Of a stretch of 64,000 nucleotides of DNA, positions 24,880 to 33,289 are shown one piece after another. A model generated the notes under the pieces. That model was not told the DNA's origin, did no database searches, and saw only the letters and a list, made by a program, of their open reading frames with translations. Numbering within the stretch: position 1 is the stretch's first letter; each line of letters starts with the position of its first letter. This stretch comes from an uncultured Atopobiaceae bacterium (lineage in GTDB: Bacteria; Actinomycetota; Coriobacteriia; Coriobacteriales; Atopobiaceae): the NCBI GenBank assembly GCA_944320975.1, contig CALUJM010000007.1, positions 1 through 64,000 of the forward strand. Direction: 5' to 3'. Made by a program: the position numbers and the translations under genes.

Positions 24880-24998
24880 GGTGCCTGATTCGCGGCATAT
24901 GCGTGTTTTGGTGCCGGAATCCGGCCATATGCGCGTCTGGGTGCCAAATTCGGCTCAAATGCGTACGGCGCACACGCATATAGCGGAAATCAGGCACC
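24880..24998. repeat. Array 3 of the 25-nt GTGCC/ATGCG word
   Basis: Three forward copies at 24880-24905, 24911-24935 and 24941-24965, nearly 30 bp apart, and one reverse copy at 24974-24998. The consensus starts GGTGCC and ends CATATGCG. The 540-bp gap between thrS and the zinc-ribbon gene otherwise contains only two terminator-like hairpins and no gene. Confidence 0.8.
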
Positions 24999-25051
24999 TG
25001 CGGAAACACGCCGCCAAAAGCGTCCACAGCCGGCCCGCTCTTCTCGGCATG

Positions 25052-25074
25052 AAAAAGCCCCGCCGAGGCGGGGC
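25052..25074 (-). terminator. Terminator of the zinc-ribbon protein gene
   Basis: On the minus strand GCCCCGCC, a 3-nt loop and GGCGGGGC are followed by TTTTTC. It is flanked by a near-match and a full copy of the dispersed word in inverted orientation (25038-25047 and 25083-25093). Confidence 0.88.
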
Positions 25075-25101
25075 CGAGAGAGCGAGAAGAACGCGGGGCC
25101 G

Positions 25102-25536
25102 CTACTGGATGCGGGTGCGGCAGTAGGGGCACACCTTCCAGTCCGCGTTGAGCGGGCGGTGGCAGGTGGGGCAGACGTTGCGGACCTGCGTGTTGCAGAT
25201 CGGGCAGACCACGAAGTCGCGGTCGATAGGGGCGCCGCACTTGGGGCAGATGCCGTAGTGGCTCAGCTGGTGCTCGCGCAGGGCGATGTCGAGGTCCTGC
25301 TCCTCGCGGTCGATGAGGTAAGAGCTGGGGCGCAGGATGACGTAGGCGAGCAGGCCCACGACGGGGATGACCGAGATGATGGCCCACATCCACCAGGGCT
25401 CCGCGCCGCGGCGCTGGGCGTCGCGGATGACGTAGACGATGGAGAGGATGTAGAGCATGACGACGCACACGACCATGAGGTAGAGGACCATGCGGACCTC
25501 GGGGGTGATGAGCTGGTCGAACAGTTCTTGCGCCAT
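25102..25536 (-). CDS. Membrane protein with double zinc ribbon
   Basis: 144 residues. Two membrane helices (about 17-37 and 48-68) with a PLDc_N-like layout are followed by two zinc ribbons: Cys97/100 with Cys111/114, and Cys122/125 with Cys136/139 (CPKCGAPI..CPICN, then CPTCHRPL..CPYC). Start 25536 is chosen because AAGGAG lies upstream and the protein begins before helix 1. It probably places a zinc-ribbon scaffold at the inner membrane face; the partner is unknown. A terminator follows 27 bp beyond the stop. Confidence 0.8.
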   Translation of the reverse strand: MAQELFDQLITPEVRMVLYLMVVCVVMLYILSIVYVIRDAQRRGAEPWWMWAIISVIPVVGLLAYVILRPSSYLIDREEQDLDIALREHQLSHYGICPKCGAPIDRDFVVCPICNTQVRNVCPTCHRPLNADWKVCPYCRTRIQ

Positions 25537-25604
25537 GTCAGGGACTCCTTTGATCACGTGTCGGCGCCCTTCGGCGCCACATACAGCAGGAATTGTAGCA
25601 AAAG

Positions 25605-26978
25605 CTACCGGAAAAGGGCCGCGAGCTCGCCCGCAAGGGTGATCGAGCCGCATGCGACGCACGATTCTCCACATAATGCCGACGTTGCGGCCTCAACCGT
25701 CGGATACGTTCCGACGACCTCGACGCCCGCCTCGGAAAAGAGGGCGGCGAGCTCAGAGGCCGAAAGCGCGCGGGGGCTCGAGGTCTGGGTGACGGCCACG
25801 CGGGGAAACGCCCGGGCGAGAAGATCGACGATGCCGCGCACGTCCTTGTCGGCCAGCACCGCGGCGAGCAGCAGCGGGCGCGGCTCGCCCTGGGGCAGCA
25901 CGTCCTCCAGCGCCGCGAGGAAGACCTCGACCGACTGCGGGTTGTGGCAGGCGTCGATGAGCAGCGGCGGCTCGGGGCGCAGCAGCTGGAAGCGCCCCGG
26001 CGTCGGGCACTGGACGATCGAGGTGAACAGGGCCTCCGCATCGAGCGCGCAGCCGAGGTGGGCCTCCGCCAGCGTCACGGCGCAGGCGATGTTCTGCGCC
26101 TGGTAGGACGGCTTGAGCGCGGCGAGCTCAGGATAGGTCGCGCGCGGCGTGGCCACGTCGAGCTCGAGCGGGCCGCCGAGGCGCCGCGGGACCTTGGTCA
26201 CGCGGAAGGTGGCGACGGGCAGCCCCGCGTCCTTCTCGCCCGCGCCATCGGGGCGCACGAGCACGGGCGCCACCCCGGCCTCGGCCGCCTGGTCGAGGAA
26301 TACGCGCTCGACCGACGCGGGCTCGGCGGTGCCCGTGCCGAGCACGCAGGCGCGCCCGGGCCTGATGATCGCGGCCTTCTCCCCCGCGATCTCCTCGAGC
26401 GTGTCCCCGAGGATCCGCATGTGGTCGAGGCCGATGCCCGTCACCGCGACGGTGCGAATGGACTTTGCGGCCGAGGTCGCGTCCCAGCGCCCGCCCATGC
26501 CGCACTCGAGCACCGCGACGTCGACGCCCGCCTCGGCGAAGACGACCATCGCCGCCACGGTGAGCGTGTCGAACTCGGTGATGTCGTAGGGTCGCAGGCC
26601 CTGCTCGGCGCGGCGCGCGTTCACGCGCTCCCCCGCCACGTGCGCGGCCGAGACGCCGTGGGCGAAGGCCTCCTCGGAGACCGGCGCGCCCGCTACCTCC
26701 ATGCGCTCCGTGTAGCTCACGAGCTCGGGCGAGGTGTAGAGCGCCGTGCGCAGCCCCTCGCCGGCCAGGATGGCGGCCGTGTAGCGGGAGGTCGACGTCT
26801 TGCCGTTGGTCCCGGCGATCTGCACGCACTCGAAGGCAAGGTCCGGGTCGCCGAGCTCCGCGAGCATGTCCTCCACGGTCTCGAGCAGCGGCTCGATGCC
26901 AAACCGGAGCGCCCCGCGCACGATGGCGAGCGCCTCGTCGTACGTAATCTCCGGAACCTCAAACGGCAGCTGATACAT
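25605..26978 (-). CDS. folC: Folylpolyglutamate/dihydrofolate synthase
   Basis: Mur-ligase-family enzyme that adds glutamate to dihydropteroate and/or to tetrahydrofolates, retaining folates in the cell. 457 residues: ATP loop IAGTNGKTSTSRYTAA near 52-67, the Mur central segment ECGMGGRWDATS, and the C-terminal domain with LIDACHNPQSVE. An EKDAG insertion in the middle is encoded by the dispersed word. It is the last gene of the one-carbon cluster, 250 bp after folE, with a structured repeat (27006-27087) in its 5' leader. Confidence 0.94.
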   Translation of the reverse strand: MYQLPFEVPEITYDEALAIVRGALRFGIEPLLETVEDMLAELGDPDLAFECVQIAGTNGKTSTSRYTAAILAGEGLRTALYTSPELVSYTERMEVAGAPVSEEAFAHGVSAAHVAGERVNARRAEQGLRPYDITEFDTLTVAAMVVFAEAGVDVAVLECGMGGRWDATSAAKSIRTVAVTGIGLDHMRILGDTLEEIAGEKAAIIRPGRACVLGTGTAEPASVERVFLDQAAEAGVAPVLVRPDGAGEKDAGLPVATFRVTKVPRRLGGPLELDVATPRATYPELAALKPSYQAQNIACAVTLAEAHLGCALDAEALFTSIVQCPTPGRFQLLRPEPPLLIDACHNPQSVEVFLAALEDVLPQGEPRPLLLAAVLADKDVRGIVDLLARAFPRVAVTQTSSPRALSASELAALFSEAGVEVVGTYPTVEAATSALCGESCVACGSITLAGELAALFR

Positions 26979-27005
26979 GAGATCTCCCTCGTAGCTCCAC
27001 TGGTC

Positions 27006-27087
27006 GGGGCCTGGGCATACCCCGGCGCTCAGACAGCTTGCCGCACAGAGCGCGGCAAGAACTCGCGGCGGGATATGCCCAGGCCCC
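27006..27087 (-). repeat. Conserved-core palindromic element, copy A
   Basis: The outer stem is 27006-27019 paired with 27074-27087 (14 bp). The core, read on the minus strand, is GCGAGTTCT, an inner stem TTGCCGC/GCGGCAA around GCTCTGT, then AAGCTGTCTGAGC. It lies 28 bp upstream of folC in sense orientation. Copies B (27121) and C (47423) share the core but not the outer-stem sequence. Confidence 0.8.
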
Positions 27088-27120
27088 TGCCGCGAGGCAA
27101 TCGATGACGTACGACGTGCG

Positions 27121-27221
27121 GCGCGCTCCCCGAGCGGGGAACGTCCGCCGCGAGTTCTGCAGGCGCGCTCTGTGCGCCGAAGCTGTCCGAGCGCCGGATG
27201 TTCCCCGCTCGGGGAGCGCGC
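27121..27221 (+). repeat. Conserved-core palindromic element, copy B
   Basis: Perfect 22-bp outer stem (27121-27142 with 27200-27221). The core is GCGAGTTCTGCAG, an inner GGCGC/GCGCC stem around GCTCTGT, then GAAGCTGTCCGAGC. It is inverted relative to copy A and ends 10 bp before the folE stop. Confidence 0.85.
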
Positions 27222-27230
27222 ACGGACGGC

Positions 27231-27839
27231 CTACAGCCCGAGCAGGCGGAGGGCCTCTTGGCGGGTCTTGAGGTCGCGCAGGCAGCCGCGGACGGCGGAG
27301 GTGGTCGTGAGCGCGCCAGCGGCGCGGACGCCCCGCATCGTCATGCAGGTGTGCTCGGCCTCCATCACCACGAGGACGCCCAGCGGGTCGAGCTCGCGCA
27401 CCATCGCGTCGGCCACCTGGCCCGTCAGGCGCTCCTGCACCTGGAGGCGCCGCGCGTAGCCGGAGACGCAGCGGGCGATCTTGGAGAGGCCGGTGATGCG
27501 CCCGTCGCGCGGGATGTAGCAGACGTGTGCCCGGCCGGTGAACGGCAGGATGTGGTGCTCGCACAAAGACGAGAACGGGATGTCCTTGACGATGACCATC
27601 TCCTGGTTGCCCGGCTCGTGGAACTGCTTGCGCAGGTGCACGCCCGGGTCCTCCTGCATGCCGCCGAGGACCTCCTCGCAGGCGCGCGCCACGCGGTCGG
27701 GCGTGCCGAGAAGCCCCTCGCGGTCCGGGTCCTCGCCGATGGCAAGGAGCAGCTCCCTCACCGCCGCCTCCACGCGCGGCTTGTCGATCGGGCGGAAGCC
27801 CTGCCCGTTCTTCTCGCCCGCGACCTCAAGCTCTGCCAT
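27231..27839 (-). CDS. folE: GTP cyclohydrolase I
   Basis: First committed enzyme of folate synthesis: GTP to dihydroneopterin triphosphate. 202 residues. Zinc ligands Cys93, His96 and Cys165 are in [12 protein letters not shown] and [11 protein letters not shown]; the [10 protein letters not shown] segment near 136-145 is also typical. An N-terminal [11 protein letters not shown] holds Glu-Lys-Asn encoded by the dispersed word. The start is 3 bp after the focA stop, so translation is coupled. Confidence 0.96.
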   Translation of the reverse strand: MAELEVAGEKNGQGFRPIDKPRVEAAVRELLLAIGEDPDREGLLGTPDRVARACEEVLGGMQEDPGVHLRKQFHEPGNQEMVIVKDIPFSSLCEHHILPFTGRAHVCYIPRDGRITGLSKIARCVSGYARRLQVQERLTGQVADAMVRELDPLGVLVVMEAEHTCMTMRGVRAAGALTTTSAVRGCLRDLKTRQEALRLLGL

Positions 27840-27842
27840 CGC

Positions 27843-28673
27843 TTACCTCCCGGAACGGCCGCGGCCGTAGACGAACCAGTAGGACACGCCCACGAGCACG
27901 ACGCCGCCGACGAGGTTGCCCAGGGTGGCGGCCGTCAGATTGCTCACGACGCCGTCGATCTCGACCGACCCCGCGCAGGTGCCCGTCGCCTGCAGCATGA
28001 GCGCGTAGGGCAGGAAGAACATGTTGGCGACGCAGTGCTCGAAGCCGGCCGCCATGAACGCCATGACGGGCAGCAGGGCCGAGAAGAACTTGTCGGTGAC
28101 GGACGTCGCGGCATGGCCCACCCAGACGGCGAGGCACACGAGCATGTTGCAGAGGACGGCCCGCGCGAAGGCCACGCCCCAGTCGAGCGCCACCTTGCCC
28201 TCGGCGACCGTGATCGCGGCCTCCCCGACCGCCCCGCCGTTGGCGGAGGCGACGCCGGTGGCGAGCACGAGCCCCGCCGCGAGCACGCTGCCCACAAGGT
28301 TGCCGAAGAGCACGAGCGCCCAGCTGGCGAGCAGGCGCCTCCACGAGAAGCGCCCGGCGAGCGGGCCCATGACCATGAGGCAGTTGCCCGTGAAGAGCTC
28401 CGCGCCGGCGGCGAGGATGAGGAAGAGGCCCAGCGTGAAGGCGAAGCCGCCCAGAAGCTGCGTCGCCGCGAAGGGCAGCGCGGCGTCGGACTTGACCACG
28501 AGCATGAACGTGGCGCCCATCGAGATGAAGGCGCCCGCCATGACGGAGAGCACGAGGGCGCTCACGACGTCGGTCTTGGCCTTGGTCTCGGCGACGCGCT
28601 CGTTCTTGAGCTCCATCGACGCGGGGGTCATCGCCCCGCTGTAGGAAGATGACGGCTTCTCGGTTACCTTCAT
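27843..28673 (-). CDS. focA: Formate/nitrite transporter family channel (FocA-like)
   Basis: 276 residues with six membrane helices from about residue 38. Family features include FISMGATFM in helix 1, GAELFTGNCL and the periplasmic/central motif AGFEHCVANMFFLP. In FocA the channel passes formate; the position inside a formyl-THF synthetase/FchA/FolD cluster supports formate as substrate here. It overlaps folD by four bases and is followed 3 bp later by folE. Confidence 0.9.
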   Translation of the reverse strand: MKVTEKPSSSYSGAMTPASMELKNERVAETKAKTDVVSALVLSVMAGAFISMGATFMLVVKSDAALPFAATQLLGGFAFTLGLFLILAAGAELFTGNCLMVMGPLAGRFSWRRLLASWALVLFGNLVGSVLAAGLVLATGVASANGGAVGEAAITVAEGKVALDWGVAFARAVLCNMLVCLAVWVGHAATSVTDKFFSALLPVMAFMAAGFEHCVANMFFLPYALMLQATGTCAGSVEIDGVVSNLTAATLGNLVGGVVLVGVSYWFVYGRGRSGR

Positions 28674-29524
28674 GAGCAGCTCCTCTCCGCCGCCTCGACG
28701 ACGTGGCGGGCGAGAATGGCGGTTGTGACGGACCCGACGCCTCCCGGCACGGGCGTGATGGCGCGGACGACGCCGTCCGCTGCGGCAAAGTCGACGTCGC
28801 CCACGAGCGACTGGCTCTTATCGTCCCAGTTGATGCCCACGTCCACGACGACCTGTCCGGGTCGCAGCGCGTCGGCGCCGACCGTCCCCGCGTGACCCGC
28901 GGCGCACACGATGACGTCGGCGGCACGAAGCTCGGACGCAAGGTCGGCCGTGCGCGTGTGGCAGAGCGTGACGGTGGTGTCGCGCGCGAGCAGCATCATG
29001 GCGACGGGGCGGCCGATGACGAGCGATCGTCCCACGACGGCCGCGCGGGCGCCGGGGAGCGAGACGCCGTAGTGGTCGAGAAGCGCGAGGACCGCCTGGG
29101 CGGTGCACGGCGGGAACCCGACCGCGTGCGCGGCGAAGACGCCGTAGAGGGAGCCCGCGGTGACGCCGTCGACGTCCTTGGCGGGGTCGAGCGCCGCGCA
29201 GACGACGGCCTCGTCCACGTGCGCGTGCAGGGGCCGCATGATGAGGCAGCCGTGAACCGCGGGGTTCTCGTTGACGTCGCGGACGGCGGCGAGAAGGACC
29301 TCGGTGCCCGCGTCCTCCGGGAAGGCGAGAACCCTCACGGCGATGCCGACCTTCTCGCACCGCTTGATGGCGGCGCGCTCGTAGGAGAGGTCGTCCGGCC
29401 GCTCGCCGACGCGCAGGATGGCGAGCGTCGGCACGACGCCGCGCCCCGCGAGGGAGGCGGCGCGAGCGGCGACGTCCTCGGTCAGGACGGCGGCGACGGG
29501 CGCGCCGCGCAAAAGCTCCGTCAC
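28670..29524 (-). CDS. folD: Methylene-THF dehydrogenase (FolD fold, cyclohydrolase residues missing)
   Basis: 284 residues with the FolD two-domain fold: PAKDVDGV, PCTAQAVLALLDHYG, the NADP site VGRSLVIGRPVAMMLL and the terminal ITPVPGGVG. In E. coli FolD a catalytic lysine lies four residues after a conserved tyrosine (YVASK). Here the equivalent stretch YERAAIKRC has Ala52 at that position, with the surrounding spacing unchanged. The conserved glutamine of VQLPLP is also replaced (IMRPLH). Loss of these residues is known to abolish the cyclohydrolase while sparing the dehydrogenase in the human enzyme. fchA next door can supply the missing step. GTG start; the end overlaps focA. Confidence 0.9.
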   Translation of the reverse strand: MTELLRGAPVAAVLTEDVAARAASLAGRGVVPTLAILRVGERPDDLSYERAAIKRCEKVGIAVRVLAFPEDAGTEVLLAAVRDVNENPAVHGCLIMRPLHAHVDEAVVCAALDPAKDVDGVTAGSLYGVFAAHAVGFPPCTAQAVLALLDHYGVSLPGARAAVVGRSLVIGRPVAMMLLARDTTVTLCHTRTADLASELRAADVIVCAAGHAGTVGADALRPGQVVVDVGINWDDKSQSLVGDVDFAAADGVVRAITPVPGGVGSVTTAILARHVVEAAERSCS

Positions 29525-29525
29525 C

Positions 29526-30158
29526 TCATGCCCTCCCGCGTATGCCGTCGACGATGGCGTCCGCGAGGGCGCGGGCGCGCGGCGCGTACTCGTCCAGGAG
29601 CTCGTCGCAGGTGGCCTCGATGCGCGCGGCCTGGCGGCGGTCCTTGAGGGAGGTCGTGTTGACGCAGACGTTGACGCCCGCGCCCTCCAGCGCCGCGCCG
29701 GCCAGAAGGGCCCCGGTGGCCACGTCGGAGACGAGCCCCGGGGTTCCGATCTCGCGCATGCGCTCGAGCAGCGTGATCGCGCGGCAGCACTCCCCCATCA
29801 TCGCGAGCGGCGCCATGCACGCGCCCTCCGTGGCGGCCTCGATGGCCTCGGCGCGGCCGGGCTCGGTGCGCGGCAGCGCGTAGGCCTCGATCAGCGGTGA
29901 GAATCCCGCGGCGTCCTCCTCGATGAGCTCGAGCAGGCGGAAGCGGACGTCCTCGGCCTCGTCCATGAGTTCGGAGACCTCGCCCTCGACGTCGGCGAAG
30001 CGAGCCTTGCCGATGGTGAACGAGCCCACCATCGAGCACAGCGCGGCTGCGAGCGCGCCCGCGAGCGCGCAGGCGCCGCCGCCTCCCGGGACGCTCGTGC
30101 GCGCGGCGAGCCGCTCGGCGAACTCCTCGCAGCTCAGCTCCATGAATCGCTCTTCCAC
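29526..30158 (-). CDS. fchA: Methenyl-THF cyclohydrolase / cyclodeaminase-like protein
   Basis: 210-residue FTCD C-terminal-type protein, all-helical, as in FchA of acetogens, which hydrolyses methenyl-THF to 10-formyl-THF. The Gly-rich motif SVPGGGGACALAGALAAAL at about 26-44 is the folate-binding signature. The GTG start at 30158 has AAGGAG five bases upstream; an in-frame ATG six codons later is the alternative. It lies directly between fhs and folD and overlaps or nearly touches the folD start. Confidence 0.88.
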   Translation of the reverse strand: MEERFMELSCEEFAERLAARTSVPGGGGACALAGALAAALCSMVGSFTIGKARFADVEGEVSELMDEAEDVRFRLLELIEEDAAGFSPLIEAYALPRTEPGRAEAIEAATEGACMAPLAMMGECCRAITLLERMREIGTPGLVSDVATGALLAGAALEGAGVNVCVNTTSLKDRRQAARIEATCDELLDEYAPRARALADAIVDGIRGRA

Positions 30159-30199
30159 GGTCACTCCTTCAAGACGGCGTCCCCGTCGGGCCGGGCGGA

Positions 30200-31873
30200 C
30201 TAGAAGAGGCCGACGATCTTGCCGTCGGGCGTGACGTCGATCTTCTCGGCCGCCGGCACCTTGGGCAGGCCCGGCATGGTCATGATGTCGCCGGTGAGCG
30301 CCACGATGAAGCCAGCGCCCGCCGAGACCTTCAGGTTGCGCACCGTGATGCGGAAGTCGCGCGGGGCGCCGAGCTTGGTCTGGTCGTCGGTGAAGGAGTA
30401 CTGCGTCTTGGCCACGCAGATGGGAAGGCCTCCGAAGCCCTGCTCCTCGAGCTGCTTCAGCTGCTTGGCCGCGGCGCTCGTGAAGTCGACGCCGTCGGCG
30501 TGGTAGACCTTGGTGGCGATGGCGTTCAGCTTGTTCGCGATCGAGTCCTCGACGTCGTAGGCAAAGCGGAAGCCGCTCGGCTCCTCGCACAGGCGCACGA
30601 CCTCCTCGGCGAGCGCCTGGCCGCCCTCGCCGCCCTTGGCCCAGACCTCGGAGAGCGCGACGTTGACGCCGAGCTCGTTGCACTTGCGCTCGACGAGCGC
30701 GAGCTCGGCGGCGGTGTCCGTCGGGAAGGCGTTGATGGCCACCACCACGGGCAGCCCCCAGACCTCGCGGATGTTGGAGACGTGCTGCAGCAGGTTGGGC
30801 AGTCCCGCCTCGAGCGCCTCGAGGTTCTCTGCCCCCAGGTCCGCCTTGGCGACGCCGCCGTTGTACTTGAGCGCGCGCACGGTCGCCACGAGCACGACGG
30901 CGCTCGGCTGGATGCCGGCGTAGCGGCACTTGATGTCCAGGAACTTCTCGGCACCCAGGTCCGCGCCGAAGCCGGCCTCGGTGACCACGTAGTCGGCGAG
31001 CTTGAGCGCCGTCGTGGTGGCCTCAACGGAGTTGCAGCCGTGGGCGATGTTGGCGAACGGGCCGCCGTGGACGAAGGCGGGGTTGCCCTCGAGCGTCTGC
31101 ACGAGGTTGGGCTTGATGGCGTCCTTGAGCAGGGCGGTCATGGCTCCCTCGGCGTGGATGTCGGCCACGGTGACCGGCTTGCGATCGTAGGTGTAGGCGA
31201 TGACCATGCGGGCCAGGCGGGCCTTCAGGTCCATGAGGTCGGTGGCGAGGCAGAACACGGCCATGACCTCGGAGGCAACGGTGATGTCGAAGCCGTCCTG
31301 GCGCGGCATGCCGTCCGCGACGCCGCCCAGGCCGTCGACGACGTTGCGCAGCTGGCGGTCGTTCATGTCCACGCAGCGCTTCCAGACCACGCGGCGCGGG
31401 TCGATGCCCAGGGCGTTGCCCTGCTTGATGTGGTTGTCGAGCATCGCGGCGCAGAGGTTGTTGGCCGCTCCGATGGCGTGGAAGTCCCCCGTGAAGTGGA
31501 GGTTGATGTCCTCCATGGGGACGACCTGCGCGTAGCCGCCGCCGGCAGCGCCGCCCTTGATGCCAAAGACCGGGCCGAGCGAGGGCTCGCGCAGGGCGAG
31601 CATGGTCTGGTGCCCCATGCGGTTCATGGCGTCGGCCAGGCCGATCGACGTGGTGGTCTTGCCCTCGCCCGCGGGCGTGGGGTTGATGGCGGTCACGAGG
31701 ACGAGCTTGCCCTTGCGCGGCGCGTCCGCGAGCGAGTGGATGTCGACCTTGGCCTTGGTGCGGCCGTACGGCTCGATCATGTCCTCGGTGAGGCCGGCGC
31801 GCGCGGCCACCTCGGCGATGGGCAGCATCTTGGCTTCCTGGGCGATCTCGATGTCCGACTTGTACTCCGCCAT
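30200..31873 (-). CDS. fhs: Formate-tetrahydrofolate ligase
   Basis: Makes 10-formyl-THF from formate, ATP and THF. 557 residues, the family's usual length. The ATP loop [16 protein letters not shown] lies near 64-79; folate/formate-site segments such as [20 protein letters not shown] are intact. First gene of the cluster fhs-fchA-folD-focA-folE-folC. On the minus strand CTATAGTAATAGG about 40 bp upstream offers a -10 box (TATAGT). Confidence 0.97.
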   Translation of the reverse strand: MAEYKSDIEIAQEAKMLPIAEVAARAGLTEDMIEPYGRTKAKVDIHSLADAPRKGKLVLVTAINPTPAGEGKTTTSIGLADAMNRMGHQTMLALREPSLGPVFGIKGGAAGGGYAQVVPMEDINLHFTGDFHAIGAANNLCAAMLDNHIKQGNALGIDPRRVVWKRCVDMNDRQLRNVVDGLGGVADGMPRQDGFDITVASEVMAVFCLATDLMDLKARLARMVIAYTYDRKPVTVADIHAEGAMTALLKDAIKPNLVQTLEGNPAFVHGGPFANIAHGCNSVEATTTALKLADYVVTEAGFGADLGAEKFLDIKCRYAGIQPSAVVLVATVRALKYNGGVAKADLGAENLEALEAGLPNLLQHVSNIREVWGLPVVVAINAFPTDTAAELALVERKCNELGVNVALSEVWAKGGEGGQALAEEVVRLCEEPSGFRFAYDVEDSIANKLNAIATKVYHADGVDFTSAAAKQLKQLEEQGFGGLPICVAKTQYSFTDDQTKLGAPRDFRITVRNLKVSAGAGFIVALTGDIMTMPGLPKVPAAEKIDVTPDGKIVGLF

Positions 31874-31970
31874 AACCGTCCCTCCGACGCGGGCTGTCTG
31901 AACCTATTACTATAGCGCGTACTTCTCGGCGCCGCGGCGCTCGGTCACACGGGCGCCGGGGGCACGCACG

Positions 31971-32047
31971 ATTAACGCGCACAGAATGTATTACGGCAAA
32001 ATCTTTCCTGCGGATATGCAAAGTGAAAACAAACGGCGCGCGTTAAT
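31971..32047. repeat. Palindromic element with CCTGCGGATAT core, copy 1
   Basis: Arms ATTAACGCGC (31971-31980) and GCGCGTTAAT (32038-32047) are perfect complements. Inside are CGCACAG and then CAAAATCTTTCCTGCGGATA, shared with the element at 34392. It lies between lacI and fhs. The rest of this 230-bp gap shows only the fhs promoter region. Confidence 0.65.
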
Positions 32048-32103
32048 TGGAGCGCGGCGAGCCGGCGCGGGCGAGAAGGACGTCAGGCCGAAAGCCCGCG
32101 GCG

Positions 32104-33132
32104 TCAGCGGCGCGCCTCGGCGACCGAGCTGCGCTCCACGAGCGTGGGCGGGATGCGGATCGCGCGGGGGCGATAGCTCGGCGCCGTGCCGAGAAGCGCC
32201 TGCTCGACAGCTGCGCGACCGCGCGCCACGAGGTCGAAGCGCACCGTGGTGAGACCCACGTGCGGCACCGTGTCGCGCAGCGAGTCGTCGACGCCCACCA
32301 CGCTCACGTCCTCGGGGACGCGCCGGCCCGCGTCGCGCAGGGCCTCCACGACGCCGAGCGCCATCTGGTCGTTGGCGGCGTAGACCGCCGTCATCGCCGC
32401 ATCTCCCGCGAGCGCGGCACCCGCCTCGTAGCCGCTGTCGGCCGTCCAGTCCCCGCGCAGGGGCTCGGCGGCGTCGACGCCGCGCGCGGCGAGCGCGTCG
32501 CGCCAGCCCTTCTCGCGAAAGGTCGAGTCGACCGAGTAGGCCGGACCGCCTACGAAGCGGACCTCGCGGTGCCCGCGGGCGGCCAGGTGGTCCATCAGCA
32601 GCGTCGAGCATCCGTACTGGTCCGAGTCCACGGTCGTGCAGCGCGGGTGCTCGTACATGGTGAGCAGCACGGTGCTCAGGCCCGGCTGCGGGACAAAGTC
32701 CTCGAAGTCATCCGACTTCAGGCTCATGCTGATGACGAGCGCGTCGATGGGCAGGCCCGCCATGCGCCGCGTGGCCTCGGCCAGGGAGAGCGGCGCGCGG
32801 TCGTCCATCTCGACCGTCGTCACCGCGCAGCCCACGTCGCCGGCGGCGGAGAGGACGCCCTTGATCGTGCCGAGGTTGCCGAACTGCTCGACGTTGTAGA
32901 GGGCGAGGCCCACCGAGTTGTAGCGTCCGCTGCGCAGGGACCTGCCGGCGAAGTTGGGGCGGAAGCCGAGCTCCTCCATGGCGAGAAGGACGCGCTCCCG
33001 CGTGCGCTCGCTCACGTTGGGAAGCCCGTTGGCGACGCGCGAGACCGTCTGCTGCGAGACGCCCGCCACGCGCGCGACCTGCGCCATGGAGACGGGCCCC
33101 GCCGGGGCGCGACCGCTCTTCTCGTCCTGCAT
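32104..33132 (-). CDS. LacI-family transcriptional regulator, probably of the gal genes
   Basis: 342 residues: N-terminal HTH (MAQVARVAGVSQQTVSRVANG, about 16-36), hinge, then a periplasmic-binding-protein-like sensor with typical VDSDQYG and VYAANDQMALG segments. Start 33132 is chosen for GGGAGGGGAG upstream, dropping 14 poorly supported codons. It is divergent from galM-galK-galT, so it is the likely local repressor of that operon. A copy of the dispersed word encodes ERVLLAMEELG in the region following the HTH. Confidence 0.9.
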   Translation of the reverse strand: MQDEKSGRAPAGPVSMAQVARVAGVSQQTVSRVANGLPNVSERTRERVLLAMEELGFRPNFAGRSLRSGRYNSVGLALYNVEQFGNLGTIKGVLSAAGDVGCAVTTVEMDDRAPLSLAEATRRMAGLPIDALVISMSLKSDDFEDFVPQPGLSTVLLTMYEHPRCTTVDSDQYGCSTLLMDHLAARGHREVRFVGGPAYSVDSTFREKGWRDALAARGVDAAEPLRGDWTADSGYEAGAALAGDAAMTAVYAANDQMALGVVEALRDAGRRVPEDVSVVGVDDSLRDTVPHVGLTTVRFDLVARGRAAVEQALLGTAPSYRPRAIRIPPTLVERSSVAEARR

Positions 33133-33289
33133 GGACTCCCCTCCCCGCCGATTCGCCGACCGCTTGCAGCCCAATTCTAACCGATGGGCGGAAAGGCGGC
33201 ATTCTCGCCTCCACCGGGAATGAGTACGTTAACATTGTGCCTGGGGCAGCTCATGGGGCATGCCCGCGGACACTGGCGAGAGGAGCATC

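Noticed and set aside
24880-24998. CRISPR-like spacing of three 25-nt repeats
   Set aside because: Repeats are degenerate, spacers are only 5-6 nt, one copy is inverted, and no cas gene is present.
27006-27221. Integron attC sites
   Set aside because: attC sites conserve their outer R boxes and vary inside; here the outer stems vary and the centre is conserved, and there is no integrase.
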